Below, piece after piece: positions 33,641-36,826 of a stretch of 36,826 nucleotides of DNA. The notes under the pieces were generated by a model. It worked only from the letters and a program-made list of their open reading frames with translations. It was not told the origin of the DNA and did no database searches. Source of the stretch: CAZKUN01 sp964555935. Its GTDB lineage: Bacteria; Armatimonadota; Zipacnadia; Zipacnadales; VGFC01. The translations under genes were made by a program, and so were the position numbers. The stretch's first letter is position 1. Every line of letters starts with the position of its first letter. Location: the NCBI GenBank assembly GCA_964555935.1, contig CAZKUN010000072.1, forward strand, positions 1 through 36,826, given 5' to 3'.

Positions 33641-34327
33641 ATCATGGTATGCCCTTTCTATCACCACGTTGAGTTCGCGCCCCAGGCCGAAGTCGCCCTT
33701 GCGCAACTCGATGCGCTGGGGCCACGGGATGATGAGGGCTCCCCGGCGCAGCATCTCGGCGCGCTGCTGCTGCGTCTCCTCCCAGCGAGCGAAAGCCCCC
33801 GGGTCTGGGACAAGAGCATACAGATCCCAAGGCCCATCGTCGGAATCCCGGTAAGCGGTCCACTGGTCGCCTTCTGCATGCACCGTGGCCCACAGATCGA
33901 CGTAGCCCTGCCTGTGGTGGACGTCCGTGAGAAGCGCGGTGGCGTCCAGGCGGGAGAGATCCTCGGCGGCGAAGTCGTGATCGCGCGCGATTGGCTTGCC
34001 CGCGTAAAGAAGCTCGCCATCGGGCGCGTCGACGTGGATCTCGACCTGGTACGACGTCCCGCCGCCGCGCATGGGGACGATGTTGTCGAGGTCCACAAGG
34101 TAGATCCCCGCTGGCGCGGGCGGCACCACGTAGCGGAACTGCAGCATCTGCCCGGACTCGAGCGGATCCAGGTAGCCCGTGCCCCTCGGCGTGGGCGCCA
34201 GTGTCTCCAGTCGCTGCCACAGGGCAGGATCGGAGGGAAATCGCTCTTGCCCGTAGGCCACAAGATGGCTAAGCAGCGTGAGGGCAATGGCACATGGGAT
34301 TGTCCGCCGGGCAGACATGGCCGCCAT
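33641..34327 (-). pseudogene. Truncated secreted glycosidase, GH20-like N-terminus
   Basis: The 5' part of a secreted protein. From an ATG at 34327 (or 34318) it has a signal peptide (RRTIPCAIALTLLSHLVAYG), then a beta-rich N-terminal domain of about 160 residues (LQFRYVVPPAPAGIYLVDLD, GYVDLWATVHAEGDQWTAY). It ends with LIIPWPQRIELRKGDFGLG and RELNVVIERAYHDLPL, which matches the start of the GH20b / hexosaminidase-type N-terminal domain. Immediately after this the frame runs into unrelated sequence and over the end of the fusion gene to 33452, so the catalytic domain is lost. Probably a beta-N-acetylhexosaminidase-like or related enzyme before truncation; moderate confidence. Confidence 0.55.
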
Positions 34328-34348
34328 TCTTCGCACAGAGCCTCGCAT

Positions 34349-35025
34349 GAATCACCCTTCCGCTGCTGCGCGAAACGCCCTGCCCCTACTCCACTGCAGG
34401 GGGAGCAGGGGCTTGATCGGCGTACTCGTTCGGCGTCATGTTATCGACCGATCCTCGCGGACGTCCGATGCTGCGCCGTCGGTCATCCGGAGCACCAAGC
34501 CACCTGACACTCGTGACTTGACCCGCCGATGTTGGATGATCGGGTTGCCGTTCCCTTCCCGCCGGCAGGCATGTGTGGGGACCAGTGGCCAAGTGTGGTA
34601 AGAACCAAATGTCAGCGCACGCGCCTCGTAGCGTCCCGTCGACGGTGCCGTCGGCGGCCGTATATGTGCTCAGGACCTGCGGGAACGGCGAGCGCGACGT
34701 TGATTCGCTGGCGCGGCCACAATGAAGTGAACCGCGTGGATGTACTCGTAGAGGTGGCAACCCAACACGCTCGAGCCTCGCGCCGCTCGCGATGCGCCTT
34801 GGACATGGGTGTATGTGTTGTCGCCGCAGCACGGGGGGGGATCTTCCATGACACGCGCGCACGCGACCTCATGTCGGGGCCCCAATCGCTGGAGTTCGGT
34901 GGCTGGCGCGTCCTGCGTCCTCACCATCGCCGATCAAGACGGCACGAGCGCTCTCGCGGTCCACGAGAGGGAGCGCCCGCGCCTGCAACTGCACGGATCG
35001 CCCGCCAGTCCATTGGGGATCAAGC
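34349..35025. other. 677-bp stretch without a convincing gene
   Basis: All reading frames here are short or have unnatural composition. On the minus strand some pieces look faintly protein-like (VDNMTPNEYADQAPAPPAVE ending at 34386; CHLYEYIHAVHFIVAAPANQ near 34700), in different frames, so a decayed gene is possible. No repeat, RNA or clear promoter was seen. It separates the glycosidase island from the following gene. Confidence 0.45.
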
Positions 35026-36789
35026 ATGAACACCGCGGTGCATGACCACATCAGCCAGTTACAGCGTGCTGCCGACACGCGGTCCCTCTACCCCCCTGGG
35101 CATCCAAGCCACCAGGATGCGGTCAGCCGGGCGCGCGAGGTGCTGACTTCCCTGGTGAATGCCGAGGGCAAACTCGACATTGGGGTCATGCCGGACGGGA
35201 TGTCCATCAACGGTGAAGCCATTGAGGATGAGTCGGGCCTTGTCGGCGACACGGCGACCGCGTGGTGGAAAGGTGGCATCTGCGGCGTGCTCATCCAGAG
35301 CCTACCATCGCCGGAGGAGACAGAGGCGCTCCTCGACGCGCTGTCGTCCCAAGACGCCGACGCCGGCGAGACTCTGGTAGCGCAATTGGATGCGCTCGAG
35401 TCAGACGCCGTCCGCGTTGCCACGCTCGAATACGACAACCTGGTCCCCAGGGCTGCTATGCCGGGCGGGGCCTTATCTGATAGCACGGATCTGCTGCGAA
35501 GCCTCGTGGATGCGAGCGCCGTGACGGCGCTCACCACAGACGAGCGTACCCGGCTTATGGCGATGCTCGCCGACCAGACGCACCTCACCCAGGCCATGCA
35601 TGCGGCGGCCCTGCCCGGGGGAACTGGACTGCCTGGCACAGCCGGACTCGATCCGAATGCTGACGAGGCATTGCTCACGATCGATGGCCACGCAGTGGAG
35701 CAGTTCGACGAATCGGGCATCGCCTTGGCCACGACGCTGCAGCGCCTGGCGGAGATCGCCGTCGGTGAAGGCCTGACACCGCGGGAAGCCGTAGCCCAGC
35801 TCGCCGACGCAATACGCGAGCTTGATGTGGCGCAGCTGGGGGCTGCCTACCGCGCCGACGCGGTGGCGTCCACGGCCGATTTCGATGTTCTTGCGGAGAT
35901 CGCCAAGCACTTCACGGTTGATGAAATCGTCCAGATCGCTCGCTCCCAGCGGAACGCCGTGCAGGGCGAAGCATCAGTCACCTTCCGCCGCATGCTCACG
36001 CGCGTGGCGCCCACCCGCGAGCGGCTTGCCGAGGTCATACCGGCGTTGCACGCGGCACTGCTTGACGACGGCATGTCCGAAGATGTCTTCCAGAGCACGC
36101 TGCAGCTCGTGATGAACGAAGCCGTGGACGCCCAGCCTGACGAGACGACAATCCGCGGGACCGACCCCAAGGTCCGCGAGGAGCGCAGGTCTGAGTTGGC
36201 GTCGGGCATCGAAGGCCTGCACAGCCGCGACGCGCTTCGGTCTCGCCTCAATACATGCCTCGAGCTGCTGGGGGCATCGCTTGGATCTGAGACCTTCACG
36301 AAGGCGTTGGATGGGCTCAAGACCGCGTGGGGGCAACTGCCCCCCGACGCCCAAGTGGATCTCCGGCCTTCAGTCACGCGTGCCCTGCTGAGCCTCGCTG
36401 GGCCCGAGGGTGATATCGACGCGGACGCCGCCGAGCAGGTGAGAGCCGTGGCAGGAGAGATGCTCTGCGATTTCAACCCGGAAGACATGCTCGCGTCACT
36501 ACAGAGCGCCGGTGATGAGACCCGCAGTCAGACCATAGAAGCCCTGGCATCGGACCACGCCGGCCGGCAGCTACTGATCGGCGCGCTGGCGACCGACAGC
36601 TCCGTCCTCAGTGAAGCCGACGTTAGATCAGTCGTTGAGGCCCTGATCCGAGCCGAGGAAGGCGGGACAGACGCGCGTTCGCGGTTTGCTCACGCGATCA
36701 TTAGCCCCGGGTGCCGGTTCCCTGTGGTGGCTATCGATGCCATTGCTGACGTCGGCGGCCCTGTCGTCCAGCGTGGCCTTACCCCCTAA
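35026..36789 (+). CDS. Helical-repeat protein of unknown function
   Basis: A 587-residue, cytoplasmic-looking acidic protein with no signal peptide or membrane segment. Residues 1-110 (LQRAADTRSLYPPGHPSHQD, LDIGVMPDGMSINGEAI) recall the N-terminal domain that precedes HD-GYP, GAF or HEAT-repeat regions in several environmental bacteria, where a LYPPGHP-like motif and a G-L-V-x-G-E hairpin are seen. Residues 180-580 are almost entirely helical and could be HEAT-like repeats (LLEL, AEVIPALHAALLDDGMS). No catalytic motif was found. Only a weak GGGGAT ribosome site precedes the ATG. Whatever follows it lies outside the window. Function unknown; a scaffold or signalling adaptor is a guess. Confidence 0.75.
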   Translation: MNTAVHDHISQLQRAADTRSLYPPGHPSHQDAVSRAREVLTSLVNAEGKLDIGVMPDGMSINGEAIEDESGLVGDTATAWWKGGICGVLIQSLPSPEETEALLDALSSQDADAGETLVAQLDALESDAVRVATLEYDNLVPRAAMPGGALSDSTDLLRSLVDASAVTALTTDERTRLMAMLADQTHLTQAMHAAALPGGTGLPGTAGLDPNADEALLTIDGHAVEQFDESGIALATTLQRLAEIAVGEGLTPREAVAQLADAIRELDVAQLGAAYRADAVASTADFDVLAEIAKHFTVDEIVQIARSQRNAVQGEASVTFRRMLTRVAPTRERLAEVIPALHAALLDDGMSEDVFQSTLQLVMNEAVDAQPDETTIRGTDPKVREERRSELASGIEGLHSRDALRSRLNTCLELLGASLGSETFTKALDGLKTAWGQLPPDAQVDLRPSVTRALLSLAGPEGDIDADAAEQVRAVAGEMLCDFNPEDMLASLQSAGDETRSQTIEALASDHAGRQLLIGALATDSSVLSEADVRSVVEALIRAEEGGTDARSRFAHAIISPGCRFPVVAIDAIADVGGPVVQRGLTP

Positions 36790-36826
36790 AGCGAGTCCAG
36801 GTTCAGTGTTAGTATCTGGGTGTACC

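Overview
The window is 36.8 kb of high-GC bacterial DNA. Split transketolase subunits, several Gfo/Idh/MocA oxidoreductases, an ECF sigma factor with a zinc-binding anti-sigma factor, a pseudopilin-like protein, a lysine/alanine-rich histone-H1-like protein and large secreted glycoside hydrolases together suggest a free-living Planctomycetota-like or neighbouring lineage (Armatimonadota or Hydrogenedentota are equally possible). No rRNA or other strict phylogenetic marker was found, so the phylum is an inference.

Positions 1-5.2 kb (plus strand) carry an ECF sigma factor, its anti-sigma factor, a membrane-anchored DUF3179 protein, GlmU and a Gfo/Idh/MocA oxidoreductase. Positions 5.2-7.1 kb hold a divergent pair: a protein with five zinc ribbons (minus) and a pseudopilin-like secreted protein (plus). 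Positions 7.1-11.8 kb are a minus-strand run nifU-nifS-epsC-GT2-GNAT, which reads as cysteine supply and Fe-S cluster assembly rather than nitrogen fixation. Positions 12.0-18.8 kb (minus) hold a predicted 10-TM metal exporter, a CDF zinc transporter, the two transketolase halves, a DsbD-like thiol-disulfide transporter and a class I aldolase. Positions 18.9-22.7 kb hold the H1-like protein with a strong terminator, a complete tmRNA gene with a good promoter, a second Gfo/Idh/MocA oxidoreductase, a MoxR ATPase and a small zinc-ribbon protein.

From about 22.9 to 34.3 kb the character changes. There is a 15-codon stub of one serine recombinase, a badly broken large serine recombinase on the opposite strand, a frameshifted secreted glycoside hydrolase, a decayed six-hairpin glycosidase fragment, an intact 1,599-residue fusion that joins an alpha-galactosidase-like hydrolase, a LamG domain and a GH2 beta-glycosidase in one secreted chain, and a truncated GH20-like N-terminus. 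I read this as an imported carbohydrate-degradation island that is mostly decaying, with one large enzyme still open. After 677 bp without a convincing gene, the window ends with a 587-residue helical protein.

The intergenic spaces contain many short perfect palindromes that fall into a few sequence classes. In the GTAGGAG class the two arms change together between copies, which indicates that the hairpin itself is maintained. With the two-glycosidase fusion and the five-zinc-ribbon protein, these are the observations most worth following.
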